A DNA stretch of 64,000 nt from Streptomyces diastatochromogenes (GTDB lineage Bacteria > Actinomycetota > Actinomycetes > Streptomycetales > Streptomycetaceae), in contig LRTP01000577.1 of the NCBI GenBank assembly GCA_001550305.1, positions 1-64,000 on the forward strand, in the 5' to 3' direction. Made by a program: the position numbers and the translations under genes. Of the stretch, positions 1 through 7,988 are shown one piece after another. How positions within the stretch are numbered: the first letter of the stretch is position 1; every line of letters begins with the position of its first letter. A model generated the notes under the pieces. It was not told where the DNA came from. It was given only the letters and a program-made list of their open reading frames with translations, and did not search any database.

Positions 1-684
1 GCCCGCGGCCACGTCGAGGCGCTGGGTGGGCAGCTCCCGCATCGCGGTGGGCGCCAGGCCCGCCTCGGCCAGCGCGTTCAGCGCGCCCACACGGCGGTCC
101 CTGACCTGGTTGAGGCCGGGCGGCCCACTGACGTAAGCGATCGACCGATGGCCCGCGTCGACCAGATGCCGTACGGCCAGCGCGCCACCCGCCACGTCGT
201 CGACCGAGACCGAGCACTCGGTGGTGCCCTCGGCGACCCGGTCGACCAGCACGAAGGGGATGCCGTTGCGGCGGAACGTCGCGATGTTGCGCCCGGTCGC
301 GTCGGCGGGCGTCAGCAGCACGCCGCGTACCCGCTGCTCGGCGAAGAGCGACAGGTAGTCGGCCTCCTCGCTGGCGCTCTGCGCGCTGTTGCAGACCATC
401 ACGCCGAGCCCGGCGTCCCGCGCGGCGCGCTCGGCGCCGCGGGCGACGTCCACGAAGAAGGGGTTGCCCATGTCGAGGACGAGCAGGCCCATGATCCGGC
501 TGCGTCCGGCCCGCAGCTGGCGCGCGGACTCGCTGCGGACATAGCCGAGCCGGTCTATCGCCGACTGGACACGGGCCCGGGTCTCGGAGGCGACGCTGTC
601 CGGGCGGTTGATGACGTTCGAGACCGTGCCCACGGAGACTCCGGCGGCGCGGGCGACGTCCTTGATACCCACCGACTGTGCCAT
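1..684 (-). CDS. LacI-family transcriptional regulator of the rhamnose locus (3' end outside window)
   Basis: Reads leftward and leaves the window after 228 codons. The N-terminus (MAQSVGIKDVARAAGVSVGT, then VSNVI) is the LacI helix-turn-helix plus hinge helix. It is followed by the periplasmic-binding-protein-like effector domain (SRIMGLLVLDMGNPFF and the VDDVAGG segment). The ATG at 684 is chosen because GGAGG lies about 8 bases upstream. It is the last visible gene of the leftward rhamnose operon, 76 bp after the BNR_4 gene, so it probably represses the divergent rhaT and rhaI promoters, where LacI-like palindromes occur. Role inferred from context; the family is certain. Confidence 0.93.
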   Translation of the reverse strand, partial: MAQSVGIKDVARAAGVSVGTVSNVINRPDSVASETRARVQSAIDRLGYVRSESARQLRAGRSRIMGLLVLDMGNPFFVDVARGAERAARDAGLGVMVCNSAQSASEEADYLSLFAEQRVRGVLLTPADATGRNIATFRRNGIPFVLVDRVAEGTTECSVSVDDVAGGALAVRHLVDAGHRSIAYVSGPPGLNQVRDRRVGALNALAEAGLAPTAMRELPTQRLDVAAG

Positions 685-760
685 CAGGCAGGAACCTCCA
701 GGGGGACGAGAAGCGGCGGGCGGGCCTTCACATTACCCGCGAGTCCGCCGACTTCGCTGG

Positions 761-2185
761 TCATGCGGGCAGCCGGAAGTCGACGACGTGGAGCGCCGAA
801 GGTGTGGTCCCGCTGGACTTCTCCTGGTACATGACCGACAGTGTCCCGTCCTGCGAGACGCGCGTCTCGTCGATCACCACCTCACCGAAGGCGTTGAGGC
901 CGCTGCCGTCGTACAGGAGTGTCCAGTCCGTGTACCCGGAGGACTTCGAGGCGCCCGCGATCCGGCCGAAGGGCATGATCGCGTAGGCGTTGTCGTACTT
1001 GTCCAGGATCAGCTTCGTGCGCTGGCTCGAGCCGAGGGCGATCGGGATCTCGGTCTTGGTCCAGCTGCCCGAGGCGTTCTTGCGGAGGTGGAAGGCGCGG
1101 CCGTTGTTCGTCCGGTCGGTGACGTAGTTCGTGGTGCACTGGCCGAAGCGCCCGGGCACATAGCTGATGATCGCGTGCGGCAGGCCGGTGGAGTCGGTGG
1201 CCTGGCTCTCCTGGTTCATCAGGGAGTGGTCGGGGTTGAGCGCGTCGACGACGAGTCCGGCGTCGGTGACACCCACCGTGTCGGAGCCGCCCGTGGTGCC
1301 GACGAGGGTGCCGGCGTTGTTGCGCCAGGTGCGGCCGCGGTCGGTCGAGTAGACGTAGCCCGTGTCGTGGTTGGTGATGCCGCCGCTGTTGCACATCACG
1401 GCGCCGTTCTGCTCGCGCCAGGTGAAGAAGGCGTGCAGGCGTCTGTTGACGTCGTAGTCGATGCCGTGCAGGTACATGTTGCGGGCGGTGCTCGAGCCGT
1501 GCTCGCTGGTGTACGTGCCGGTCGAGCCGGACCACTCCCCGAGAGCGGTCCAGGACGAGCCGTCGTACTCCGCGAGGGCGTTGCGCCCGTTTCCGGAGAT
1601 GCCCACCCGGTAGCTCAACTGGAGCTTGCCCTCGGGCGTGGAGACGAACTGGGGGTAGGTGAACTGCGTGGTGAGCGCGAGGCCGTCGAGCGAGGTCTGT
1701 ACGGCTCCGAAGACGGCGGAGGTCCAGGCGGTGGAGGCGGGGTTGTCGAGCAGCCCGGCCACCGACTTCACGTAGAAGAAGCCGTCGCTGTGGGAGTCCA
1801 TGTTGAGGTGCAGCCGGCCGTCGGTCTTCGACACGCCCATGGAGATCACGTTGTGCGAGTCGGAGCTCTTGAGCCGATGGGCGAGGGTGACCGTCGACCA
1901 ACCGGACGCGCCGAGCGCCCGGCGGGCGACGACCGCGCTGCGGTCGGTGGTGTACCAGGCGGCGTACTGGTAGCCCTTGTAGGTCAACAGGCCGTTCTTC
2001 TGGAACGAGTTGTTGTTGACCAGGCCGTCGTACGACACGAAGAACAGGGCCTGGGCGTCGAGTTGGGTGCTGCCGGTGAGGGAGACCGAGGGGCCGGGGT
2101 CGGCCGCGCGCGCCGTACCGGCGCCGATTCCGGGGCCTGCCACACCGGTCAGCAGGGCGGTGGCCAGCAGGGTGCGTCTCTTCAT
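761..2185 (-). CDS. secreted BNR_4 beta-propeller protein, candidate rhamnose-releasing polysaccharide lyase or glycosidase
   Basis: 474 residues. Residues 1-28 form a Sec signal peptide (MKRRTLLATALLTG...TARA), so the product is exported. The rest matches the BNR_4 beta-propeller pattern: GYQYAAWYTTDR near 71-82, then a His-rich strand with H111, H126 and H132 (SHNVISMGV, LHLNMDSH), a Tyr/Arg-rich middle, and 'YSTDRGRTWRNN', a BNR/Asp-box. Related seven-bladed propellers include the PL24/PL25 ulvan lyases and the enzymes that release rhamnose next to glucuronate from gum arabic. Its place between rhaM and the regulator suggests that it frees L-rhamnose-containing units outside the cell. Substrate and mechanism are inference; a non-catalytic sugar-binding role is possible. 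Confidence 0.8.
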   Translation of the reverse strand: MKRRTLLATALLTGVAGPGIGAGTARAADPGPSVSLTGSTQLDAQALFFVSYDGLVNNNSFQKNGLLTYKGYQYAAWYTTDRSAVVARRALGASGWSTVTLAHRLKSSDSHNVISMGVSKTDGRLHLNMDSHSDGFFYVKSVAGLLDNPASTAWTSAVFGAVQTSLDGLALTTQFTYPQFVSTPEGKLQLSYRVGISGNGRNALAEYDGSSWTALGEWSGSTGTYTSEHGSSTARNMYLHGIDYDVNRRLHAFFTWREQNGAVMCNSGGITNHDTGYVYSTDRGRTWRNNAGTLVGTTGGSDTVGVTDAGLVVDALNPDHSLMNQESQATDSTGLPHAIISYVPGRFGQCTTNYVTDRTNNGRAFHLRKNASGSWTKTEIPIALGSSQRTKLILDKYDNAYAIMPFGRIAGASKSSGYTDWTLLYDGSGLNAFGEVVIDETRVSQDGTLSVMYQEKSSGTTPSALHVVDFRLPA

Positions 2186-2258
2186 GTCCGGACTCCTGGG
2201 TAGGGCTTCGCGCGGGTGATGGCGGGTGCCGGCGGGTGAAGGGGGCGCCAGGAAGGTG

Positions 2259-2582
2259 TCAGGCGAGGTGGAAGACCTCGGTGAGGGGCTTCATGGCCTC
2301 GTCGGGTCTGGCGCCGTCCAGCGATTCGAAGAACGGCGCCATCTCCGCCTGCCAACGGGCATTGATGTCGGTGGCTTCCATGCCGGCCTGCGCGGCCGCG
2401 AAGTCCTCGGTCTCCAAGTAGCCGACCAGCAGGCCGTCCTCGCGCAGGAAGAGCGAGTAGTTGTGCCAGCCGGTGGCCGAGAGCGCGTCGAGCATCTCGG
2501 GCCACACGGCGGCATGCCGCTCGCGGTACTCGTCGAGGCGGTCCGCACGGACCTTCAGGAGGAAGCACACACGCTGCATCAA
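2259..2582 (-). CDS. rhaM: L-rhamnose mutarotase
   Basis: 107 residues, the usual length of RhaM. It interconverts alpha and beta anomers of L-rhamnose, feeding the isomerase. The motif EYRERHAAVWPEM places Tyr and His where the E. coli enzyme has Tyr18 and His22 (counting from the second of two start Met codons), followed by GWHNYSLFL and ARWQAEM. Two ATG codons in tandem (2582, 2579) make the exact start uncertain by one residue. It starts 14 bp after the rhaS stop codon, and the BNR_4 gene follows after 73 bp, so all are probably one transcript. Confidence 0.95.
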   Translation of the reverse strand: MMQRVCFLLKVRADRLDEYRERHAAVWPEMLDALSATGWHNYSLFLREDGLLVGYLETEDFAAAQAGMEATDINARWQAEMAPFFESLDGARPDEAMKPLTEVFHLA

Positions 2583-2596
2583 GGGATCCCCGGATC

Positions 2597-3679
2597 CTAG
2601 AAGTTGAACTGGTCGATGTTCTTGGCGTTGAAGACGGTCGGCTTGCCCAGGTTGATCACGCCGCCCTTGCCGATGGTGAACGAGCCCATGTCACCGGCCT
2701 TGAAGGTCTCACCCTCGGCTCCGGTGATCTGCCCCGAGGACAGCGCCACGGCCGTACGCGCGGCGAGCTCGCCGAGCTTCGCCGGGTCCCACAGCTCGAA
2801 GGCGTCGACGGTGCCGTTCTTGACGTACTTGCGCATGTCGTTGGGGGTGCCGAGGCCGGTCAGCTTGACCTTGCCCTTGTACTTGGAGCCGGACAGGTAC
2901 TGGGCCGCGGCCTTGATGCCGACGGTGGTCGGGGAGATGATCCCCTTGAGGTTCGGGTGCTCCTGGAGGAGACCCTGGGTCTGCTGGAAGGACTGCTGGG
3001 CGTCGTCGTTGCCGTAGGCGACCTTGACCAGCTTGATGTCCTTGTACTTGGGGTCCTTCAGCTCCTCCTTCATGAACTCGATCCAGGCGTTCTGGTTCGT
3101 CGCGGTCTGCGCGGCGGACAGGATCGCTATCTCACCCTTGTAGCCGATCTGCTCGGCGAGCAGTTGGACCTCGGTGCGGCCCAGGTCCTCGCCACTGGCC
3201 TGCGAGACGAAGGCGTTGCGGCACTCGGGGTTGGTGTCGGAGTCGTAGGTGACGACCTTGATCTTGTTGCTCATGGCCTGCTTGAGCGCGGTGCACAGGG
3301 CGCCCGGGTCCTGCGCGGACACGGCCATCGCGTTGACCTGCTGCTGGGTGAGCGTGTTGACGTAGCTCACCTGGCCGGAGGTGTCGGTGGCGCTGCTGGG
3401 GCCGACCTCCTTGTACGTGGAGCCCAGCTCCGTGAGCGCCTTCTCGCCGCCCTTGTCCGCCGAGGTGAAGTAGGGGTTGTTGACCGCCTTGGGCAGGAAG
3501 CCGACCGTGAGGCCCTTCTTGAGGGCCGCGTTCGGGTCGGCCTTGCCGGTCGCGGCGGCCGAGCCGCCCGCGCTCTTCACGTCGTTCTTGGTGGTGCCGC
3601 CGCAGGCGGTGACGGCCAGGGCGAGCGAGGTGACGGCGGCGAGTGCCGCGCCGGTACGACGGAGGGATGACTTGCGCAT
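2597..3679 (-). CDS. rhaS: rhamnose ABC transporter substrate-binding lipoprotein
   Basis: 360 residues. The N-terminal signal ends in the lipobox VTAC (LALAVTACGG), so the protein is anchored outside the membrane. The mature part is a CUT2-type sugar-binding protein (peripla_BP_4): VGFLPKAVNNPYFTSADKGG near the start, QDPGALCTALKQA and VTYDSD in the middle, GLGTPNDMRKYVKNGTV and AFELWDP in the second lobe. It delivers L-rhamnose to RhaP/RhaQ/RhaT. The operon position supports the substrate; the family alone would also allow related pentose or AI-2 ligands. Confidence 0.93.
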   Translation of the reverse strand: MRKSSLRRTGAALAAVTSLALAVTACGGTTKNDVKSAGGSAAATGKADPNAALKKGLTVGFLPKAVNNPYFTSADKGGEKALTELGSTYKEVGPSSATDTSGQVSYVNTLTQQQVNAMAVSAQDPGALCTALKQAMSNKIKVVTYDSDTNPECRNAFVSQASGEDLGRTEVQLLAEQIGYKGEIAILSAAQTATNQNAWIEFMKEELKDPKYKDIKLVKVAYGNDDAQQSFQQTQGLLQEHPNLKGIISPTTVGIKAAAQYLSGSKYKGKVKLTGLGTPNDMRKYVKNGTVDAFELWDPAKLGELAARTAVALSSGQITGAEGETFKAGDMGSFTIGKGGVINLGKPTVFNAKNIDQFNF

Positions 3680-3716
3680 GGCATGGGGTCCTTTGATACG
3701 AGGGTGAGCGAGAGTG

Positions 3717-3754
3717 CCCCTTCAGGGGCGCGGGGAACTGCGCGGCCGGCCACA
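3717..3754 (-). repeat. Streptomyces-type interspersed hairpin repeat, copy 1
   Basis: Contains CAGGGGCGCGGGGAACTGCG followed by cggccggccaca, the reverse complement of the repeats at 9202-9240 and 17053-17092. The core GCGCAGTTCCCCGCGCCCCT can fold because CCCCTTCAGGGG is self-complementary. It sits in the 100-bp gap between rhaQ and rhaS and could attenuate or stabilise the operon message. Confidence 0.75.
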
Positions 3755-3779
3755 TCGGGCCCCGCAGACGCAAAACGAC

Positions 3780-4760
3780 CTATCCAGTGGAGCGAGCCGC
3801 GGCCCTTGCGACAGCGACTTGCTGAGCAACCCGAGGGCCGAGCACAGAGACGACGAGCAGAACACCGGTGACGACGATCTGCGACTGCGCGGAGACATTC
3901 AGGAGGCTCATCACGTTCTGCAGCGCGCCGAGCAGGAAGACTCCCGCGATCGCGCCGCCGAGCGTGCCCTTGCCGCCGTCGAAGTCGATGCCGCCGAGCA
4001 GGACGGCGGCGACGACGGAGAGTTCGAGGCCGTTGGCGTTGTCGTAACGGGCGCTGGCGTAGTGCAGGGCCCAGAAGACGCCGGTGAGCGAGGCCATGAA
4101 GCCGGTGGCGACGAAGAGGATCAGTTTCTGCCGCTTGACGCGGATGCCGGCGAACCGGGCGGCCTCCTCGTTGGCGCCGACCGCGAAGGCCGAGCGCCCG
4201 AACGGGGTGGCGTGCAGTACCACCACCGCGATCGCCAGGAGTACGAGGAAGGGCAGGAAGGCCTGCGGGATGAAGGTGTTCCCGATGCGTCCGGCCGCGA
4301 AGTCCTGGTACTGGGTGGGGAAGTCGGTGACCGCGTCCGAGCCGAGCACGATCTGCGCGATGCCCCGATAGGCGGCGAGGGTACCGATGGTGACGGCGAG
4401 AGAGGGCAGCCCGAGCCGGGTCACCAGCAGACCGTTGACCAGTCCGCACACCACTCCGAGGAGCAGGCAGATCGGGATGATCGTCTCGATCGCCATGCCC
4501 TGGTTCCACAGGGCGCCCATCACCGAGCCGGACAGACCGGCCGTGGAGGCGACGGAGAGGTCGATCTCCCCGGCCACCACGAGCAGGGTCATCGGCAGCG
4601 CGATCAGCGCGATGGGCAGGGTGTTGCCGATCAGGAACGACAGGTTGAGCGAGTTGCCGAACCCGTCGACGAAGCCGAAGGAGAACAGCAGCAGGACGAT
4701 GAGGAGGGCGCCGACGACCGTGTCCCAGCGGACGGCGCGCGCGAGGGACGAGTCAGCCAT
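3780..4760 (-). CDS. rhaQ: rhamnose ABC transporter permease (second subunit)
   Basis: 326 residues with about eight to ten hydrophobic segments, typical of BPD_transp_2 (CUT2) permeases. Visible family signatures are PMTLLVVAGEIDLSVAST, a repeated GLVNGLLVTRLGLPSLAVT block, and the coupling region ANEEAARFAGIRVKRQKL. It forms the membrane channel with RhaP. Its first 8 bases overlap the end of rhaP, so translation is coupled. About 100 bp with a hairpin repeat separate it from rhaS, which may set a lower or higher level of binding protein than of permease. Confidence 0.93.
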   Translation of the reverse strand: MADSSLARAVRWDTVVGALLIVLLLFSFGFVDGFGNSLNLSFLIGNTLPIALIALPMTLLVVAGEIDLSVASTAGLSGSVMGALWNQGMAIETIIPICLLLGVVCGLVNGLLVTRLGLPSLAVTIGTLAAYRGIAQIVLGSDAVTDFPTQYQDFAAGRIGNTFIPQAFLPFLVLLAIAVVVLHATPFGRSAFAVGANEEAARFAGIRVKRQKLILFVATGFMASLTGVFWALHYASARYDNANGLELSVVAAVLLGGIDFDGGKGTLGGAIAGVFLLGALQNVMSLLNVSAQSQIVVTGVLLVVSVLGPRVAQQVAVARAAARSTG

Positions 4761-5793
4761 GGCGGGCGTTCCTCTTCTTCAGTGCGGAGGCCACGCGCAG
4801 CGCGACGATCCGGTCGACCGCGATGGCGAGGATGAGCAGGATGCCGTTGATGGCGAGCACCCAGACGGAGCTGACGCCGAGGGCGGGCAGCACACTGTTG
4901 ATGGAGGTAAGCAGCAGCGCGCCGAGCGCGGCGCCGTAGACGCTGCCGGAGCCGCCGGTGAAGACGACACCGCCGACCACGACCGCGCTGACGACGGTGA
5001 GTTCGTAGCCGGTGCTGGTACCCGAGTCGACGTTGCCGAACCGGGCGAGGTAGAGGGCACCCGCGAGTCCGGCGAGGCCGCCGCACACGACGTACGCGGT
5101 GAGGATCCGCTTGCGGACGGGGATGCCGGCGAGCCGGGCGGCCTCCGGGTTGGAGCCCAGCGCGTACAGCTCGCGGCCGCTGCCGAAGTGCTTGAGGTAG
5201 TACGCGGTGACCAGCAGGACCGCCAGCGCGATCAGGGCGAGGTAGGGGACCGCGGAGATGCCGCCGGAGCCGAAGTCGACGAAGCCGCCGGGGAGGTCGG
5301 CCGCGGTGATCTGGCGGGAGCCGACCCAGATGGAGTCGACGCCGCGGATGATGTAGAGCGTGCCGAGGGTGACGACCAGCGCGGGCACCTGGCCGAGGCT
5401 GACCAGCAGCCCGTTGACCAGTCCACAGCCGATGCCGAGCAGGACGGCCAGGAAGACCGCGACGACGGGGTTTCCGCCGCCGTGCAGATAGGTGCCGGCC
5501 GCGAAGGCGCTGATGCCGAGGGTGGAGCCGACCGACAGGTCGACGTTCCGGGTGATCACGACCAGCGACTGACCGGTGGCGACCAGCACCAGGATCGTCG
5601 CGTTCAACAGCAGGTCCTTGATGCCCTGTTCGGACAGGAACTCGCTGTTGCCCATCTGGGTGATGGCGATCATCACCAGGAAGACGACCAGGATGGCGAG
5701 TTCACGCATCTTGAAGACACGGTCCACCAGCCGGGTACCACTCGACTTGGGCACCTCGGCGGCGGGCGCGGGATTGGGTGCGGTCACCGTCAT
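4753..5793 (-). CDS. rhaP: rhamnose ABC transporter permease (first subunit)
   Basis: 346 residues from the ATG at 5793, chosen because AGGAGG lies 6 bases upstream. The reading frame is open further upstream, but that part is low-complexity and lacks a ribosome site. A short Ala/Pro N-terminus is followed by hydrophobic spans and CUT2 signatures: QSLVVITRNVDLSVGST, GLVNGLLVSLGQVPALVVT, and GSNPEAARLAGIPVRKR as the cytoplasmic coupling loop. It pairs with RhaQ to carry rhamnose through the membrane. The last bases overlap the start of rhaQ. Confidence 0.93.
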   Translation of the reverse strand: MTVTAPNPAPAAEVPKSSGTRLVDRVFKMRELAILVVFLVMIAITQMGNSEFLSEQGIKDLLLNATILVLVATGQSLVVITRNVDLSVGSTLGISAFAAGTYLHGGGNPVVAVFLAVLLGIGCGLVNGLLVSLGQVPALVVTLGTLYIIRGVDSIWVGSRQITAADLPGGFVDFGSGGISAVPYLALIALAVLLVTAYYLKHFGSGRELYALGSNPEAARLAGIPVRKRILTAYVVCGGLAGLAGALYLARFGNVDSGTSTGYELTVVSAVVVGGVVFTGGSGSVYGAALGALLLTSINSVLPALGVSSVWVLAINGILLILAIAVDRIVALRVASALKKRNARHG

Positions 5794-5884
5794 GCCGTCC
5801 TCCTGTCGTTCGCTTCTCCGCCCGCGCGGCGCAGAGGTGCGGGCATCGTGTTCGTCTGCGGCCCGGCGGCCGCGCGTGCGTCGC

Positions 5885-6145
5885 TCACGCGGCCCTCCGG
5901 GGGATGTGAGGGGACTGACGGACGACCGTCGAAGTGAGGGGAACGGCCCCCTGGGAAGAGGCGGGTGTGGCGCGGGCGGCCGAACCGGCGGCTCCGAACT
6001 CCCCACCGGCGGCACGCCCCACGTTCACGGAGGCGAACCGACCGCCCGCCCCGGCCGCTGCCGGTGCTGCCGGTGCTGCCGGTGCTGCCGGTGCTGCCGG
6101 TGCTGCCGGTGCTGCGTCGAGGGTGGCGCGCCTGGTGGCTGTCAC
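5885..6145 (-). CDS. possible small Ala/Pro-rich protein between rhaT and rhaP
   Basis: An 86-residue frame starting at a GTG that overlaps the rhaT stop (GTGA), the usual mark of translational coupling. It begins [10 protein letters not shown], contains about six Pro-Ala-Ala units from the 9-bp repeat, then an Ala/Gly/Arg-rich tail with no recognisable domain. Rhamnose permeases often have Ala/Pro-rich N-termini, so this could be a displaced or frameshifted rhaP leader, or a non-functional spacer. Weakly supported as a gene. Confidence 0.3.
   Translation of the reverse strand: MTATRRATLDAAPAAPAAPAAPAAPAAPAAAGAGGRFASVNVGRAAGGEFGAAGSAARATPASSQGAVPLTSTVVRQSPHIPRRAA
6061..6114. repeat. six perfect tandem copies of a 9-bp unit
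   Basis: The unit ccggtgctg is repeated six times without error, preceded by a degenerate copy (ccggccgctg). On the leftward strand it encodes repeated Pro-Ala-Ala in the small frame that overlaps rhaT. The 9-bp period preserves frame, so copy-number changes would lengthen or shorten a peptide linker without a frameshift. Confidence 0.95.
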
Positions 6146-7659
6146 GCGGCAACCCTCCCCGTCGCTGCGGCCATCACGGTCTCCTCGGTGGCTTCGGAGC
6201 GGGGTATCTCGGCGGTGAGCCGGCCCTCGTGCATCACCAGCACCCGGTCGGCCATGCCGAGGATCTCGGGCAGGTCGGAGGAGATCATCAGGACGGCCAC
6301 CCCGTCGGCGGCCAACTCGGAGAGCAGCCGGTGCACTTCGGCCTTCGTGCCCACGTCGATGCCCCGGGTGGGCTCGTCGACGATCAGCACCTTGGGGCCG
6401 GTGGCGAGCCACTTGGCGAGGACGACCTTCTGCTGGTTGCCGCCCGAGAGCGTGTTGACCGTGTCGGCGATCCGGGCGTACTTCACCTGGAGCTTGACCG
6501 CCCAGTCGAGGGAACGGCTGCGCTCGGCGCCGCGGTCCACCAGCCCCGCCTTCACGGTCGTACGCAGCCCGGTGAGCCCGATGTTTCGCTCGATGGACAT
6601 GTCCATCACCAGGCCCTGGGCGCGCCGGTCCTCGGGGACGAGGGCGAGCCCCGCGGCCATGGCCGTGGAGGGCGCCCCGTTCGTCAGCGACTTCCCGTCG
6701 ACCTCGACCTCTCCGGCGTCCCAGCGGTCGACGCCGAAGACGGCCCGGGCGACCTCCGTACGCCCGGCGCCGACGAGTCCGGCGAGACCGACGATCTCGC
6801 CGCGCCGCACGTCGAAGGAGACGTCGGTGAAGACGCCCTCACGGGTCAGCCGGCGCACGCTCAGGGCGACTTCGCCCGCCTCGACGTCCTGCTTGGGGTA
6901 GAGCTCGTCGAGGTCGCGGCCGACCATCCGGCGTACGAGGTCGTCCTCGGTCATGCCGTCGAGGGGCTCGCTGGATATCCGGGCGCCGTCGCGCAGGGTC
7001 GTGACCTGTTGGCAGATCTGGAAGATCTCCTCCAGGCGGTGCGAGATGAACAGCACCGCCGAACCCTGCTCGCGCAGGGTGCGCACGACACCGAAGAGGC
7101 GGGCCACCTCGCTGCCGGTCAGGGCGGCGGTCGGCTCGTCCATGATCAGGACGCGGGCGTCGAAGGAGAGCGCCTTGGCGATCTCGACGATCTGCTGGTC
7201 GGCGATGGACAGTCCGCGCGCCGGGCGGTCGGGGTCGAGTTCGACACCGAGTCGCTTCATCAGGGCGGCGGTCGCCTCGTGGGTGGCCTTGTGGTCGATA
7301 CGGCCGAGGGCGCGCCGGGGCTGGCGGCCCATGAAGATGTTCTCCGCGATCGACAGGTCGGGGAAGAGGGTGGGCTCCTGATAGATCACCGCGATGCCCG
7401 CGTCGCGGGCGTCGGCGGGACCGTGGAAGACGGTGGGCTCACCGTCCAGCAGCACCCGACCGGCGTCCGGTCGGTGCACGCCGGCGAGCGTCTTGATGAG
7501 GGTCGACTTGCCCGCGCCGTTCTCACCGGCGAGAGCGTGCACCTCGCCGGGGAACAGTTCCAGGGACACGTCCCGCAGGGCGCGTACCGCGCCGAAGGAC
7601 TTGGAAATGTCCTCCAGCGCCAGTACGGGGGCCGGACCCGCGTCGGACCGGTGGGTCAT
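6142..7659 (-). CDS. rhaT: rhamnose ABC transporter ATP-binding protein (double nucleotide-binding domain)
   Basis: 505 residues with two fused ABC domains, the CUT2 arrangement. Domain 1 has Walker [10 protein letters not shown], signature [15 protein letters not shown] and Walker [12 protein letters not shown]. Domain 2 has the degenerate Walker [13 protein letters not shown], the signature [15 protein letters not shown] and Walker [13 protein letters not shown]. It energises RhaP/RhaQ at the inner face of the membrane. GGAG lies 6 bases before the ATG. It is the first gene of the leftward operon and sits directly downstream of a LacI-type operator. Confidence 0.95.
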   Translation of the reverse strand: MTHRSDAGPAPVLALEDISKSFGAVRALRDVSLELFPGEVHALAGENGAGKSTLIKTLAGVHRPDAGRVLLDGEPTVFHGPADARDAGIAVIYQEPTLFPDLSIAENIFMGRQPRRALGRIDHKATHEATAALMKRLGVELDPDRPARGLSIADQQIVEIAKALSFDARVLIMDEPTAALTGSEVARLFGVVRTLREQGSAVLFISHRLEEIFQICQQVTTLRDGARISSEPLDGMTEDDLVRRMVGRDLDELYPKQDVEAGEVALSVRRLTREGVFTDVSFDVRRGEIVGLAGLVGAGRTEVARAVFGVDRWDAGEVEVDGKSLTNGAPSTAMAAGLALVPEDRRAQGLVMDMSIERNIGLTGLRTTVKAGLVDRGAERSRSLDWAVKLQVKYARIADTVNTLSGGNQQKVVLAKWLATGPKVLIVDEPTRGIDVGTKAEVHRLLSELAADGVAVLMISSDLPEILGMADRVLVMHEGRLTAEIPRSEATEETVMAAATGRVAA

Positions 7660-7702
7660 GTGAGCTCCTCAACGACGCGGGCGGCGAGGCCTCACGACGT
7701 CG

Positions 7703-7758
7703 TGAAAGGTTTCAACTAGGTTGCCGGGACGTTAGGCAGGTAGCCCAGGTCACGTCAA
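7703..7758 (-). promoter_or_regulatory. leftward rhaT promoter with LacI-type operator
   Basis: Read leftward, TTGACG (7758-7753), an 18-base spacer and TAACGT (7734-7729) make a sigma70-like promoter. Just downstream lies TGAAAGGTTTCA (7703-7714), a near-perfect inverted repeat with TGAA/TTCA arms like LacI-family operators. A repressor bound there would block transcription of the rhamnose transport operon. Confidence 0.6.
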
Positions 7759-7830
7759 TGGGTTCGGGTCGAAATTTTCGATAGCCGATGGTCACAACCG
7801 AGTCACGGAGGGCTGACTTCACCCAGGGGC

Positions 7831-7889
7831 TTGACACGCCTTCGGGCGGCTCATAGCTTCGGCGTTCTGAATCGTTTCAGATCGTTTCA
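7831..7889 (+). promoter_or_regulatory. rightward rhaI promoter with LacI-type operator
   Basis: TTGACA (7831-7836), a 17-base spacer and TAGCTT (7854-7859) form a good promoter. The downstream TGAATCGTTTCA (7868-7879) followed by a second partial copy AGATCGTTTCA (7879-7889) matches the TGAA..TTCA half-sites found before rhaT. The regulator whose gene leaves the window at the left is the obvious candidate ligand-responsive repressor. Confidence 0.6.
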
Positions 7890-7988
7890 GGCGGAAGAGC
7901 TGTTCCGATCAGGCAGAAGTGCAGTTCGGACCCGACTCCACAAGTCGTTCGAAACCGAAGCCACACCCGAAGTCACAGGAGCCCCGAA

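Noticed and set aside
6061-6114. Tandem repeat considered as a CRISPR-like or regulatory array
   Set aside because: The unit is only 9 bp with no spacers, so it is a simple coding or spacer repeat.
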